Origin: Hirsutella rhossiliensis
Lineage: Eukaryota; Ascomycota; Sordariomycetes; Hypocreales; Ophiocordycipitaceae
Direction of reading: 5' to 3'
Assembly (NCBI RefSeq): GCF_020360975.1
Contig: NW_025408668.1
Span: 558,001-622,000 of the forward strand
DNA: 64,000 nt
Each line of letters begins with the position of its first letter. The stretch's first letter is position 1. Shown piece by piece: positions 11,279 to 21,736 of this stretch. A program made the position numbers and the translations under genes. The notes beneath the pieces were generated by a model, which was given only the letters and a program-made list of their open reading frames with translations, searched no databases and was not told where the DNA came from.

Positions 11279-13168
11279 TTTACCCAAAATCTGGGGACCC
11301 TCCACCACCCTCGGCCCCTTGCAAGATATCGTTCTTGAGCCAATGCTTTAAGCATTCTCCCTTTTCGACTTGTTTCGCGTCCAATTGGGCTCTTTCCCAT
11401 GAGATTGTGCGACGCGCCCTGAGAACACCCGCTCAGGTTCATCACTCATCGCCGGCATTGATAGGATGTCTATGGCCATTTGTGATAGCTTGGGCCATCG
11501 TTTTCTCTGTTGCTCTTGAAGCCACCATGACAAGGCCGTCGTCGGCGTAATGTCGTACGGATCACATGAAATGTAATCTTCGTACTCGTCCTGGCTTGAC
11601 GGTCGAGTGCAATTCTGCAGGTTCCTTGAAATGCGATCAAACGCGTCAAGGTCCTCGTCATCATCGTCATCTAGTAAATGTTGCGAGAGGGCGCCATCCA
11701 CAGTGTCTCGGTATGTGAGCCAAAGGTCTTTGACCTGTTTGAACGCAGGTTCTGCCACTTCTTCTTCCAATTTGCCTGGATGTATGTTGTGCGATAGCTG
11801 GGATGAAGGATCAAGGCAGCTGCATAATAGGGCGATGCTTCTGTCTTGCTATAATATTTGTCAAAGACTTCCCACCCTCGTTTGATCCTAAAGGACAGCT
11901 CGGTGTCTGATTTGTACGAGACCTATTGCACCATCTCAGCGCTTGCACAAGGAGATCAGAGGAATGGAAGGCATGGTACCAGGGCTTCATCAAAGCATCG
12001 GATCAAGACGTCCATCGTGAAGAGCACTTTGTCCAGGGTCGCATGATCCCCTTGTGTTGCTAATGTCGCTCGGGCGAACGGTTGAAGGATCTTCTCAATT
12101 ATTCGGAGCCGGGCCCAATCTTCCGGCAATAGAAAATCCGCAGAAAGATCTTCGAAATGATTCTTGGTGTAGGTGTCCAGAGCGCTGGCAGTTTCCTGCT
12201 GAGTGGCAACATGCAGCATTTGATACCAGCTATTCCACCTCGTACGATTGTCAAGTGGAATGCCCCTCTCAGCGAGTTCCATAAACTCTCCACTGCGTCC
12301 TGATGAACTCCGGATGTTGACAACCAGGTTGTGGAGCTTACCAAGTGGTCCAAGGCGGCGAAATTCGGTGCGCTGCCTTTGAACTTTTGCCAGGTCATCT
12401 GCGTCTTCGCATATTTCGCCCTCTTTCAAGTCAATAAAATTCTGGAACAGGAAAGCTTGAACTGCCAAGTTGATAACGTGGCCTAGGCATCGGAGGCGGT
12501 GAACTTCAGGATCCCATTTGACGCCCTCTTCCTTGAGATACGTGCTCACTGCCCGGCAGAGGTGTCATTCGTGCTCGAATTATCCCCAACGATGCTTCCA
12601 AGGCGTCGCAGAATACCAAAGTCCCGCAAGATGGGAAGAAGTGTAACGAATTGCTCCTCCCGGAATGGTTCGCCACAGGCCGAAGTGCAAGGAGAGCTTT
12701 CCGTCGTGCTTCTTGTGCGTGGTCAACAAAGTGGGAGCAAACTCCGAGAAGAAGGAGCCGATTGGGGACGTCAAATGTCAAGCGAGAGGTGAACCTTGGA
12801 TTTTGCTGACTGGAGCTTCATTCGCACGATATCCTTGGCCGACTGGAAATGATTGTCGATAATCCGTGGAATAGTCGAGTGGGCGGAAGGAGATGGTCCT
12901 TCGCGACCGGGTTCAAGGTCGAAATGAAGAGGTGAAATTCGCGGGATTCGACAATTCGATAAGGAAGGTTTCGTGCGACGATCAGCCAAGCTAAGGCTTT
13001 GTTTATCTTGTCTTGGTCCAGGTAGCGTTTGAAGACCTCCGACTCAATCTCCGTTGTGTGGCCCAATTCCCGTGCTTGCTGGTAAAGTCGGTCGTTGCAA
13101 ATTCCCCGCCGCCCCCCACCGCCTTCCGCTTTAGGCAATCCCCTTCCCATTTTGGCCCGTCGCTGCAT
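11279..13168 (-). pseudogene. hAT transposase, frame-broken (hAT-E)
   Basis: The minus strand carries nearly the whole hAT core. 12818-13168 has the N-terminal part (LAWLIVARNLPYRIVE). 12506-12781 has TFDVPNRLLLLGVCSHFVDH. 11956-12549 has RLRCLGHVINLAVQAFLF and TRWNSWYQML. 11348-11770 has the dimerization domain (WPKLSQMAIDILSMPAMSDE, PERVFSG). The true C terminus lies in another frame and ends at TAA 11279-11281 (ARRTISWERAQLD); one extra G in the TCAGGGCGC run would restore it. Other one-base breaks occur near 12600. A clear BED zinc finger was not seen, so the 5' end may be missing. Confidence 0.8.
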
Positions 13169-13229
13169 GCGGGATTGCTATAAGAACACCCACACTCCCT
13201 CCCCCCTTCCACTCGATTCTCCTTTTCTT

Positions 13230-13251
13230 CCTCTCTCTCTCTCTCTCTCTC
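13230..13251. repeat. (CT)n microsatellite
   Basis: About eleven uninterrupted CT dinucleotides within a pyrimidine-rich stretch. Confidence 0.95.
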
Positions 13252-14532
13252 ACCGTTATCCCTGTCCTGTCGGCCGGCCATGTCTGATGCACAGCCCCCT
13301 CCTTTGTCTGACTCTGCTCCGCTCACACGACCCCCTCGACCCTTACTCTGCAAGTTCAGCTGAGTCATGATGCCCCTGGGTTCTGCATGTCCGCTTCATC
13401 AGCCATGTCTTTTGTCCCTTTGGTCCTTCACCTTGGCTTCGGGGAGGGAAAGGGCTCCTCTTGTTGCTTCAACGCCCTGAATCGAAGGGGCCTTCACTCG
13501 CCGATGTGGACGGGATTTCCCCCGACTCTCAACCTCCATACTCTGGCAACAGCTTGACGCGATCACGGGTACCCGCCAGATCCTTGGATCTTGCCAGTGA
13601 CTTGGTTGCCGCCATTCCCGCGATGACTCACAGGCTTCCGCTGCAATATTGTCCGTTATTCTGGGATCGGATGACGTGGCAAAGTCTGCCCTGTCATTTG
13701 GTAGGCATACTGCATACGAACACATGCAGAGATCAGGCCAGCTGACCTTCCATCATCTCCGTTAGCTCCATCAAAAGTCCCTCGGTGCGCCCGAGACGAC
13801 CACCGATGGAACACTGGCCTGCTTCAGCGTTGGCTGGTGAAGCCTCCTTGATTGGCAGGCATCCTAGCAACGGACCGTCCCCCGACAAGAATTCCACCGA
13901 CATGGGCCCCGCAATCTGCGACCACAATCGCGACGCACGCCATCTCTCGATGTTGTGATTCGTGGCTCGACGTTATCTCCGTCTTGGTCCACCCTAGGTC
14001 TGTTCCTGTGCCCGCATGAAGGTGATGATCCTTCCTCAGTCTCGCAGGCAATGTCGAATCGTACGAGTTTCGGGTATACGGCTTTCCGCGCCGCGGCTCG
14101 TGCCAGGGCGCCCGACGACGGACTATTCCAAAGGTGACGTTTATGAGTTAGGTGGTCCGGTGATCTTACCTGGACGAGCTGCTTGTCCGGCGCGCACTGA
14201 GATTGGGTGATTGCTCCCCTACTCTGCTGCAGCTTTGCGATGCAACTCAACTAGGGGGACAGGAGAAGCGATGTTCGTGGAGGAAGAGGGGGTTGTTGAC
14301 CAGTCAGAGGCGAGACACGAGAGTGTGGAGAGTGGAAAGGGAACAGGGGTTCCTGTTGGCCTTGCCAGCTTGTCCCTTACCCCACGAGGGCCACGACTCT
14401 CAAGGTGGGTGGAATGGCTGCGCCTTGGGGAGGAGGCACTGATACGTCACGGTGATGATTTTGGCAAGGCTGGCCCCCGTCTTCCTCTTCTCGTTACTCA
14501 TACAGCTAAGGGCATGGGGGGCTCAGATTGTC
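13252..14532. other. No supported gene
   Basis: Short open frames on both strands lack known motifs. Two ATTCCCCGG copies stand just before the gene at 14626, in what is probably its promoter region. Confidence 0.45.
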
Positions 14533-14540
14533 TATAAAAG
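14533..14540 (+). promoter_or_regulatory. TATA box of the 14626 gene
   Basis: TATAAAAG lies 86 bp before the ATG at 14626, in a GC-richer context, a good distance for a core promoter with a 50-60 nt leader. Confidence 0.5.
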
Positions 14541-14625
14541 GGTCACGGATTCCCCGGATTCCCCGGCTTCCTCACCCATTTAACACTTCTCTTCGATATC
14601 TTTGTTTCCTACGTGACCACTGCAG

Positions 14626-15511
14626 ATGGACCGAATGACTCTGAAGAAGACATACCGCTGGCCCTCCCCGAGTCGAGGTCACTCATCCCACCATTCTGCA
14701 GTCACGGGGAACTTCCCGTCCCCGACTCCGTCTCCCTCGCCAGCCAGTTCAAGGAGCTGTAACTCTGGCTCCAGCAGCGACTCAGGAAGCATAAGTGAAC
14801 CCAGTCAGACCATCTCGGAGCCTGATGATGAAACCCCCGACGTTAAGTTTGGCGCTCCCGTTATCAAGTCGACGGGCCCAGAGACAGAGATGCAGGGGAC
14901 AACCTCATGCCTCGCGCGATTCCAAGTACCTACCACAGGCCCAGCAATGGACGCCAACCGTCTTCAATCTCTTTTCTCCGAGTACGAAAGGGTCATCAGT
15001 GAGCAAACTGAGCCACGTCAGCGTAACGTTTTAGCAAATCAAGGTATTATGAGCTCTCGCCCACAACCTGCACATGCACTTCTTACAGTATTTTGCAGAG
15101 AATGGAATGATCGAGCCTGAATGCTCATCACCCCGGCGGCAGGCGCTTCCCGAAGCGATCACAGTCTGTGAAAAGCCCGAGGTAACCAAGCCGCGCCGAA
15201 GCGGGCGTAAGAGGAATTCTGCGCCACGCGCTGCTGCTACTGCCTCGTATCGTGTTCAAAAGAAGCGCATTGCGACTTGCACCAGTAAGGAATACGAGTT
15301 CTTACGCTTGGGGGAGGTACGAAAGGCTTGGAACGGCTTCATGGAATATAAGGTTATTTGGAAGCCAACCTGGGCGTCTATTGAAGATCTCCGGGGCAAA
15401 CGGGCATTGGAAGAGGCCGAAGAGCTCATCGTGGATGAGTTCGGTCAGGTAGCGTGGGAAAAGGAGATGGAAAGATCTGGTCATTTCGACATGGATACCG
15501 AGTCCGAGTAG
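14626..15511 (+). CDS. Spliced gene with chromo-like C-terminal domain
   Basis: Two frames join cleanly through a 55-nt intron: exon 1 14626-15043, exon 2 15099-15511 (GTATTA...TTGCAG, phase 1), giving about 276 residues. The N-terminal half is serine- and proline-rich and probably disordered. The C-terminal half has a basic stretch (RRSGRKRNSAPRAAA) and then EYKVIWKPTWASIEDL...EELIVDEFG, which resembles the strand-strand-helix of a chromodomain (YxVxW...TWExxxxL). A TATA box precedes it. The frame is intact apart from the intron. I do not recognise the family; it could be a chromatin-associated protein or a domesticated fragment of a chromovirus integrase tail. The intron donor GTATTA is weak, so splicing is inferred. 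Confidence 0.5.
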
Positions 15512-16024
15512 AATAGTGAGGTTATGCCAAGACAACCCTAACCCCCTTGCTTCTTTCCCTTGACGGGATACGCTCAGAAGATCCAAGGCCGTCTGGAGCA
15601 TAGCCCTGCCTTCGTTGACACTACTGCTGCTGCTGCTGCTGCTGAGCCTCTGCAGCTCGGTCGTGTTATTGGTCGCGACTTCATCTGGCGCCAAACGCGT
15701 TGCAATCCTGGCGCTCCGCTTTGTCCTATCCGCTGTATCTTCAAGCTGTCGCGTCGCTTCCCGAATCTTGCTGCTAGGTCTCGTGATGCGACTCGATCTT
15801 TTCGTGGGCGTTTGAGCGGGCGGCGCGCCCTGCCCCACCATAATCACGGCCTCGGCCGGCTCTTCCATGATGGAGCTCCTCAATCCTCCAGTGCTGTTCG
15901 TTCGAGGAGGATGTCGGTTAAGCTCGGAACGACCGTATGCAGTGTCGACTGTCGTTCGTCTTCCCGCGGCCTGAGTTTACCAGCAGCGGGCTATGAGCGA
16001 CATCGGCCCCGCGTGTCTAAATAA
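15512..16024. other. Uncertain region with (CTG)7 microsatellite
   Basis: A minus-strand open frame (15302-15883) partly overlaps the gene at 14626-15511 in antisense and encodes a basic, serine-rich stretch; its polyserine comes from seven CTG units at 15624-15644. I do not support it as a gene. Confidence 0.4.
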
Positions 16025-16069
16025 GCGTAGGCGCTAGTAACTTGTAAGACAGGCCGCAAGAGCACCCAG

Positions 16070-16280
16070 CCGTGCCAGTAACCGCCCAGGTGCAGTGGCT
16101 GGTAGCCTGGGGTTACTGGTTACCCATGGTCAGAGGTTGGCAGCAATGTATAGGTGCCAGTCGCCTTTAGACTCTTGTTCCTGGTCGCTAGATGCTGCTG
16201 GTAACCGCCCAGCCACAGTGCCAGCAACCATTCATGCGTTGTTGCTGGTATCCCCTAGTTGCCAGTAACCGCGCGGTGAC
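16070..16280. repeat. Dispersed CCAGTAACCGCCC motif cluster
   Basis: The motif CCAGTAACCGCCCAG and variants recur at 16075-16089, 16198-16212 (CTGGTAACCGCCCAG) and 16261-16275 (GCCAGTAACCGCGCG), with an inverted GGTTACTGG at 16111-16119. Intervals are about 120 and 60 bp. It looks like a decayed minisatellite. No coding frame is convincing between 16025 and 16558. Confidence 0.6.
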
Positions 16281-16558
16281 AGTTATCGCTCGCCTGTAGT
16301 GAAGGTTGTTCAGGAACATGTGGACAGAAGCCGGGCCAACAAACACCGGAGTCGCGGCCCGATTGCTTACAATCATGACCAGTAGCTAGGGCGGTTGCGG
16401 TAGCTCGCGATCAGACTCATGCCCCATTCATTGTATGCGCTAGTCCGCTTGAGGGGAAATTTTGGGTAGTTATAGTGGTTTGTTTGGCTGAAACTTCACG
16501 TCCCGCCAGTTCAGAGCAGTAAGGCTTCAAGCAGCAGGAACGGAAAAGATACGAAAGG

Positions 16559-18813
16559 CTATTCCACCACTTGCAAATGATCTCGTAGCAAGCCACGGTT
16601 CCTGCTACGAGCTCCAAACCCGTCTCTCTGCCGCTTCCTCTTATCCCGGGATAAATGGAAAAGCTGCTTGTGTTTGGGAGCTGGGAGAAGGTTGGCGCGG
16701 TCGAAGTCGACGAGCATGACGCGGCGGCGCTCGTTGTTCCAGAGCAGATTGGGTTCGCGCTCGTCACCGTGGTCGACACCCTCGGCCCAGACGGCCTGCG
16801 AAGAACGCCTCACCTCAGCCGCTAAGTCCGGCACCCCCACCTCCACGGCCACTTCGCCGCCCCACGACATTAGCATCATGTGAACGACCTTGCCCCGCCA
16901 GGGAGGACGTAACCCCTAGCCAGTCGGACGATGTCAAAGTGCACCGGCACCACCTCGCCCTGGAGCTTGTCGAGATGTGCGTAGATACGGCTCTCGTACT
17001 CCAGGAGGTATAGATGATCCGACAGCGTTCCCTTGCCCACGAATGTGTAGCCATACGGCGCCAGCTCTAACTTGAAGAGCACCCCTGTCGCCCCAACCTT
17101 GCCTTGGCCGTCCAGCGCCTTGCAGTTTCGATAAGGATTCCGGCGCAGCCGCTCGCCCACCAGGCGGGTGAACTCGCCGGCGTCGATGGGGTGTCGGATA
17201 CCGCCTTCGGTGGTGCGATGCGAGGGCACGTTGGGGCAATTGGCGTCGAGATCCCAGCCTCTCTTGAGGCTCAACAAGCAGGCCTGTGTGCAGTATTGCC
17301 TGGTGGGTCCCGGATCGGACGTTTCGGTCTCCTGGTCCTCACAGCTGCCGCTCGATGGACCTTCCCTACGCTCATTCGTGTTGGTTCTTGTCCAAGTCCG
17401 GGATGGATCACTCTTCGGACCATCCTCGTCCTCGTCCTCGTTTCTGCGACGAACTGCCCCGCCCATGCACGATGACCTCGATCGCAATGGGTACACTCGA
17501 TTTGTTGGGCCTTCAACGGACTGGAACTCCGAGCCCTCCGTCCCTTGCGATGACGACGGCGACGATGAATCCGTACCTTCTGCCCCGAGAAGACGCAGGT
17601 CCTCATACGGCTCCCCCCATTTTTTCAGCTCTTTTTTTGCCTTCTGCAAAGCCGCGTCGAGTGAATTTCCCCTGAGCGCCTCAGATCGGAGACTCAACAG
17701 GCAAAAGCTGGCCAGTTGAGCTACTGCGGTATGAGGCACCTGTCTAGCCCGATCCCCAGCCGACACTTCGACCACCTCTTCGTTTGGCATGCATAGATGA
17801 TAATACAACGTCTGTGGTTTATCTCGGTCCATATGAAGGAAGACAAAGGACTTACCGGCGGCGACATAGCCGTATGCAACCCCATACCAAACCATATAGT
17901 CGAAGACTTGTGTTAGCGCCATGGCAATCCGGGTTTCCTCCCTCTCTTGCTCCTGCAGCTTGATATTGCTCTTGTATTTATTGCTGTTGTACCTTGCGAT
18001 GACCTCCGAAAACAGTTTCTCTTTCGCAAGTGTGGCCTTGAGGTACGCCGCCGCAAACTTGTGAGCTGCCTTAAAGTCATAGACAAAAGCCATGCTCTCG
18101 TCACCGTCCAGGTGCGTACGTATGCCCCCTCCATCAGGTTTCATTGGTGGCGGCTGGAATTCTCTTGTGGATGCGATTCGCATGGTGGTCCCGGCCGGCC
18201 GTCGTCGCTCCTGCCTTTCCTCGTTTGGGTCATCATCTCCAATCCGACTATCGCTCGGTTGCGTGAAGTCGCGGACGTTGTGACTGAATCGTAACATCGT
18301 AATCCGGTGCTCCCCATGTAAGCCCTCCTGATCCCATACGGGCGCCAGGATTTCCCGCACGGGAACTTCAACTGCGATCTTCTCGAAGTACTCGACGGCG
18401 TTCTCGTTACCAGCCGGATCGTAAGAGACAGTAGCTCCTAGGTTTCTGGTCGTACTCTCTTGATGAAATAGCCGACTCTCACCGCAGACCCTCCTGATCT
18501 CGTCAAAATGTTGGTGTCGCTGGTAGCTGGCGAAGATGTTCCAAGGACGTAGCCACTTAGGATAGTATTTGTTGTCGACTCGCTTAGCGAGTCCCGTCGA
18601 AGACTTGGACTTGTCGGCGAACCCGAGTTTCGTATAGAGGTGGAAATGGCAGTTGTATAAATATTCCTCCAGCGTGGTCTTCTGGCTCTTGCGCCGCTCT
18701 TGCTCTTCTCGCGCCTTTGCTTCCTCTTCTCGCGCCTTTGCTTCCTCTTTCTCGCGCCGCGCTTTCTTCAGCAAACGCTGAAGCTTTTCAATCTCCCGGG
18801 GAAGTTCGGACAT
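16559..18813 (-). CDS. Fungal PD-(D/E)XK-like plus kinase-like protein, one frameshift
   Basis: An ATG at 18813 (MSELPREIEKL) opens 645 codons. Residues 1-45 form a charged coiled coil with a repeated EAKAREE unit. Residues 45-380 match in style a large fungal family (TLEEYLYNCH, WNIFASYQRH); FVYDFKAAHKF at 243-253 resembles the last motif of PD-(D/E)XK nucleases. The C-terminal part is kinase-like (YGYTFVGKGTLSDHLYLLEYE). The frame stops at 16876, but kinase motifs continue in the next frame to 16559: VVHMMLMSWGG, HGDEREPNLLW (catalytic loop) and VMLVDFDRA (DFD in place of DFG). One extra G in the GGCGGGGC run near 16896 would unite them. The whole would be about 750 residues. Nuclease plus kinase is an architecture known from Crinkler-type proteins; that link is inference. 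Confidence 0.7.
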
Positions 18814-19497
18814 TGGATGGAATAGGACGTGGAAATGTCGATTGGTGGCCTATGACGAAGTCGATTTCGAGGCCCACGCGAGGAGGGAATGAAGGCGCAT
18901 TTACGGAATCAACCGTTTCAAGAGAAATCATCGCGGCCCGAATATTAATCCGTCATGCCCCGCTTCTCTCAACCAATGAAAAAAATAAACTTACCTTGAA
19001 GGACAGGTGGCAAACGGCGCCGACCCCACTTACTCTCCCTGTGCGCGAATATTATCCCTGTGCCCAAACAGGTTTGGGCGTAGCTAGGCGCGTGTACACG
19101 CGGTACATCGTAAACATATCTATGTACGTAGTAAGTCGCGATTTCGCTACGTCCGTACGGATAGGTAATGGTGGCAGGAAACATCCCTGGCTGCATGTTG
19201 CAAAAGTTCCAGCGATCCTTGGCCGCACAGGCAAACGGTAACGCAACTAATGCGCCACATCAACAAGGGGAGCGCGATGCTCGGGTTAAAGTTTGGCCGC
19301 GGGCCGGCGTCTCGGACACGTAAAAGTGTCCCATGCCCTACCTATTAGCCTGAAGTCAATTTTTGCTGCTGCTACAACCCCACTCTCAACACCCCCCGCA
19401 CGGCCTCCGCCACGCTCCTCCACAAGGCCTGTGCGCCTGTTGCCCACGAGCTTTGATCAGACATATTAGTTACGCCCGCTCCAAGACCGGGCCCACC
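18814..19497. other. Divergent intergenic region
   Basis: This 680-bp stretch separates two divergently transcribed genes (18813 leftward, 19498 rightward) and so should hold both promoters. I see no clear TATA box and no further gene. Confidence 0.5.
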
Positions 19498-20709
19498 ATG
19501 TCTCATACGGAGGGCAACATTGGCATGCCCGATAGAAGGGAACGGCAAGCTTTGAGCAGTACTGCAGCGCTCAATCTCCTCGCTAAATGCGCATCAATCC
19601 TCATCAGGGACAAGAGCCTCAGTCAGAGACAGTTTAAGAGTATTCAAGGTACACGAGCACTGCTCTTGCCTCCGACGGAGACGAAATGGTCCAAGAGGCA
19701 CCGCACATATCGTGCGTTCCTCCTCGACGTACTCGAGGAGACCGGCGGGGCTGCTCTACTGCTTGCTGTCGTCGCCTTGGGCCAGTATCGAGCGACGGAA
19801 ATGAAACGGGATGATCGCAAAAGGCTCATTGAGGGATTGAAGACGAGAATCTGCTCATATCCGTTCAATGATCAGGTCCTGCACAAGCTTGCCAAAGAGG
19901 CGCGGATACCGCCCCAAGGTGAGTCAATAAATTCATTGCAAACGCTCCAACATGACCGTCCTGGCCGATACGGGACCGCAGTGCGCGGCGAGGAGTATGT
20001 CGATTCACACGAGATATTAGGCGTGTCTACATACCCGGTCGTCCCGTTGGACTCTTGCCAAGCTTTAGTAATCGACGGCGATAGTACGTTTCGGGACGAC
20101 ATCAACCACGACATACTGCCGCCGGGGGGGCAGGATGTAGAGACCGAAGCCAAGCTCAGCTCCGACAAGAGCCGCTCCGCCAACAGCCAAGAAGCTTCTT
20201 TGCGATATGCCTCCTCCGCCGGGGCGGCCGCGGTGTTCCAAGAGGAGATATGCAAGGCCGTCAGGAACATTGCCGTTCGTCATGGAGAAGCCGAGCTACG
20301 TGCGTCCATCACGATCAAATTCCCATTATGGGGCAGAGGTGCCATCGATTGCCTGCTCAGCATGCACATCTGCCCTTGGGCGGTGAGCTACTTCGCTCAG
20401 CAACTTTTTGGCGCCCAAATCGTCATGATCGGCAGTGTCCGACGCATCGTGCTTAAAGAGGGTATCACCGTCATTGTCCCTGGGACAGAGGTCACTTTGA
20501 AAGGCGTCGAAGAGGACACGATCCTTAAGGTATTTGGTTCGGAAATGCTCGACGCTGTCAAGGAGAGCTCGGTTCGGGGGGAAGAAATTAGCCAAGGAGT
20601 CTCCGCCACCGAGTGTGTGTCCATGATTGTCACTGAAGACGGAGCCATAGTCAGCCTTGCCCTCGGGCTGGCGAGAGGGTTGCAAATCCAGAGGAAGCTG
20701 GATTTATGA
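19498..20709 (+). CDS. Intact orphan protein, 403 residues
   Basis: The start ATG at 19498 lies in a strong fungal Kozak context (CCCACCATGTC); the frame is open upstream only through non-ATG codons. The product begins MSHTEGNIGMPDRRERQA and ends QIQRKLDL. No intron, signal peptide or clear membrane segment is seen. Segments GAALLLAVVALGQY and MHICPWAVSYFAQQLFG are hydrophobic but short. The second half (about residues 240-400) looks globular and strand-rich. I do not recognise the family. It is one of the few frames of this length here without any break, which argues for a functioning host gene. Confidence 0.55.
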   Translation: MSHTEGNIGMPDRRERQALSSTAALNLLAKCASILIRDKSLSQRQFKSIQGTRALLLPPTETKWSKRHRTYRAFLLDVLEETGGAALLLAVVALGQYRATEMKRDDRKRLIEGLKTRICSYPFNDQVLHKLAKEARIPPQGESINSLQTLQHDRPGRYGTAVRGEEYVDSHEILGVSTYPVVPLDSCQALVIDGDSTFRDDINHDILPPGGQDVETEAKLSSDKSRSANSQEASLRYASSAGAAAVFQEEICKAVRNIAVRHGEAELRASITIKFPLWGRGAIDCLLSMHICPWAVSYFAQQLFGAQIVMIGSVRRIVLKEGITVIVPGTEVTLKGVEEDTILKVFGSEMLDAVKESSVRGEEISQGVSATECVSMIVTEDGAIVSLALGLARGLQIQRKLDL

Positions 20710-20724
20710 CAGACAAGCGTAACT

Positions 20725-21021
20725 TTAGAGCTCCAGCGCCTTGCCTTGGGTAATGTACAGTGTAAAGCCCTCCTTTAAAACGCATTCGCCATCAGGCATT
20801 TCCATGAGCGGCTGGCGCTGCTCTGCTCCGTGAATGTTCTTTGTGATGATGCTCACATTGGCCCCCTTCCATGCAACTCTCTGCCCTTTGCCCACAATGG
20901 TGGCGATTTGAATTGGGTCGACGGTGTCCCAGTCCACCACGGTGGTGAGCGGCCCAGCTTTGAAATTCTGGCATTCGGTATGTGAGTCAAAGCCCACGAA
21001 CGGATAGATTCCACTTGCCAT
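20725..21021 (-). CDS. Hypothetical 98-residue protein or C-terminal fragment
   Basis: An ATG at 21019-21021 opens 98 codons (MASGIYPFVGFDSH...) ending 15 bp from the convergent gene at 19498-20709. It is strand-rich (IQIATIVGKGQRVAWKGANV, GFTLYITQGKALEL) with no known motif. It may be the tail of a longer gene whose upstream frame (about 21035-21287) is broken, as the composition there remains coding-like. Confidence 0.25.
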   Translation of the reverse strand: MASGIYPFVGFDSHTECQNFKAGPLTTVVDWDTVDPIQIATIVGKGQRVAWKGANVSIITKNIHGAEQRQPLMEMPDGECVLKEGFTLYITQGKALEL

Positions 21022-21736
21022 TCAGTCGTTGAGACTACGAACGCACCGCGGTCGGCGAGGGAGGGGCTTCCAAGGTATGTACAACCGTGGCACCAAGGAG
21101 GCGGCGGCAGGATGGTGCTCGCGAGGGCACCGAAGCTAGATATCGCTGACAAGCCAGCACAGACGAGGGACGAACGCTCGCGGACGCACGATTGGACTTG
21201 AGGCGGGCCGATGGCTTGGTCTTGAGAATGTCGGCAGCGAAAGGTCGATGCGCGTGCGTTCTGGGTGAGGAGCCCCGCCTGGGGCACGGCACCCGGGTAA
21301 AAGGGTTTATCCGATAAAGCAATAATGACGTCTCGTGCCGTCGTGACTTCTCCCCGTCTGCAAAAGCTACGGTTAATAGTAAGTCACTGCCGCTAGCTTT
21401 TTGCAGGGGAGATAGCGTTTCCGCCCAGGCAAACCTGTACGTTTCCTCGAACGACAACGATTATTCAGCCGAAGGCTGTCTCTACCTTAATGCCTTGCCT
21501 TGAGGAACGAAAGGCCTTCTAACGTGCCCCGCAGACCCCGCCCTCTCCCCCCAAAAGTTCTCCGCCCCTTGATTGGTCCCTTGTGATTGGTCCCTCCTTG
21601 CCTCCCTCCTTGTTGGTCGCTGCCCTTCCCCCGGCTTCTGTTGCCTTTTCGCGTGCCTTATCCCACCACTAGGCGCCTCCCACCCTGTCTGCCGCCTGCC
21701 GACTCTTCCCGCCTGCCGAACTCTTCATCGCGTCAC
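21022..21736. other. No supported gene; 3' flank of Helitron-2
   Basis: Contains CCAAT-type elements (two TGATTGGTCCC copies at about 21570-21600) and pyrimidine-rich DNA. The 3' end of Helitron-2 should lie here, but I could not find a hairpin followed by CTRR with confidence. Confidence 0.35.

Noticed and set aside
13399..14537. Several 60-130-codon frames on both strands
   Set aside because: No motif, no consistent splice signals, mutually overlapping; probably chance.
15302..15883. 193-codon minus-strand frame with polyserine
   Set aside because: Partly antisense to the better supported spliced gene at 14626-15511, polyserine comes from a (CTG)7 microsatellite, no domain.
19363..19497. 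Longer N terminus for the gene at 19498
   Set aside because: The upstream start is TTG; the ATG at 19498 has a strong Kozak context.
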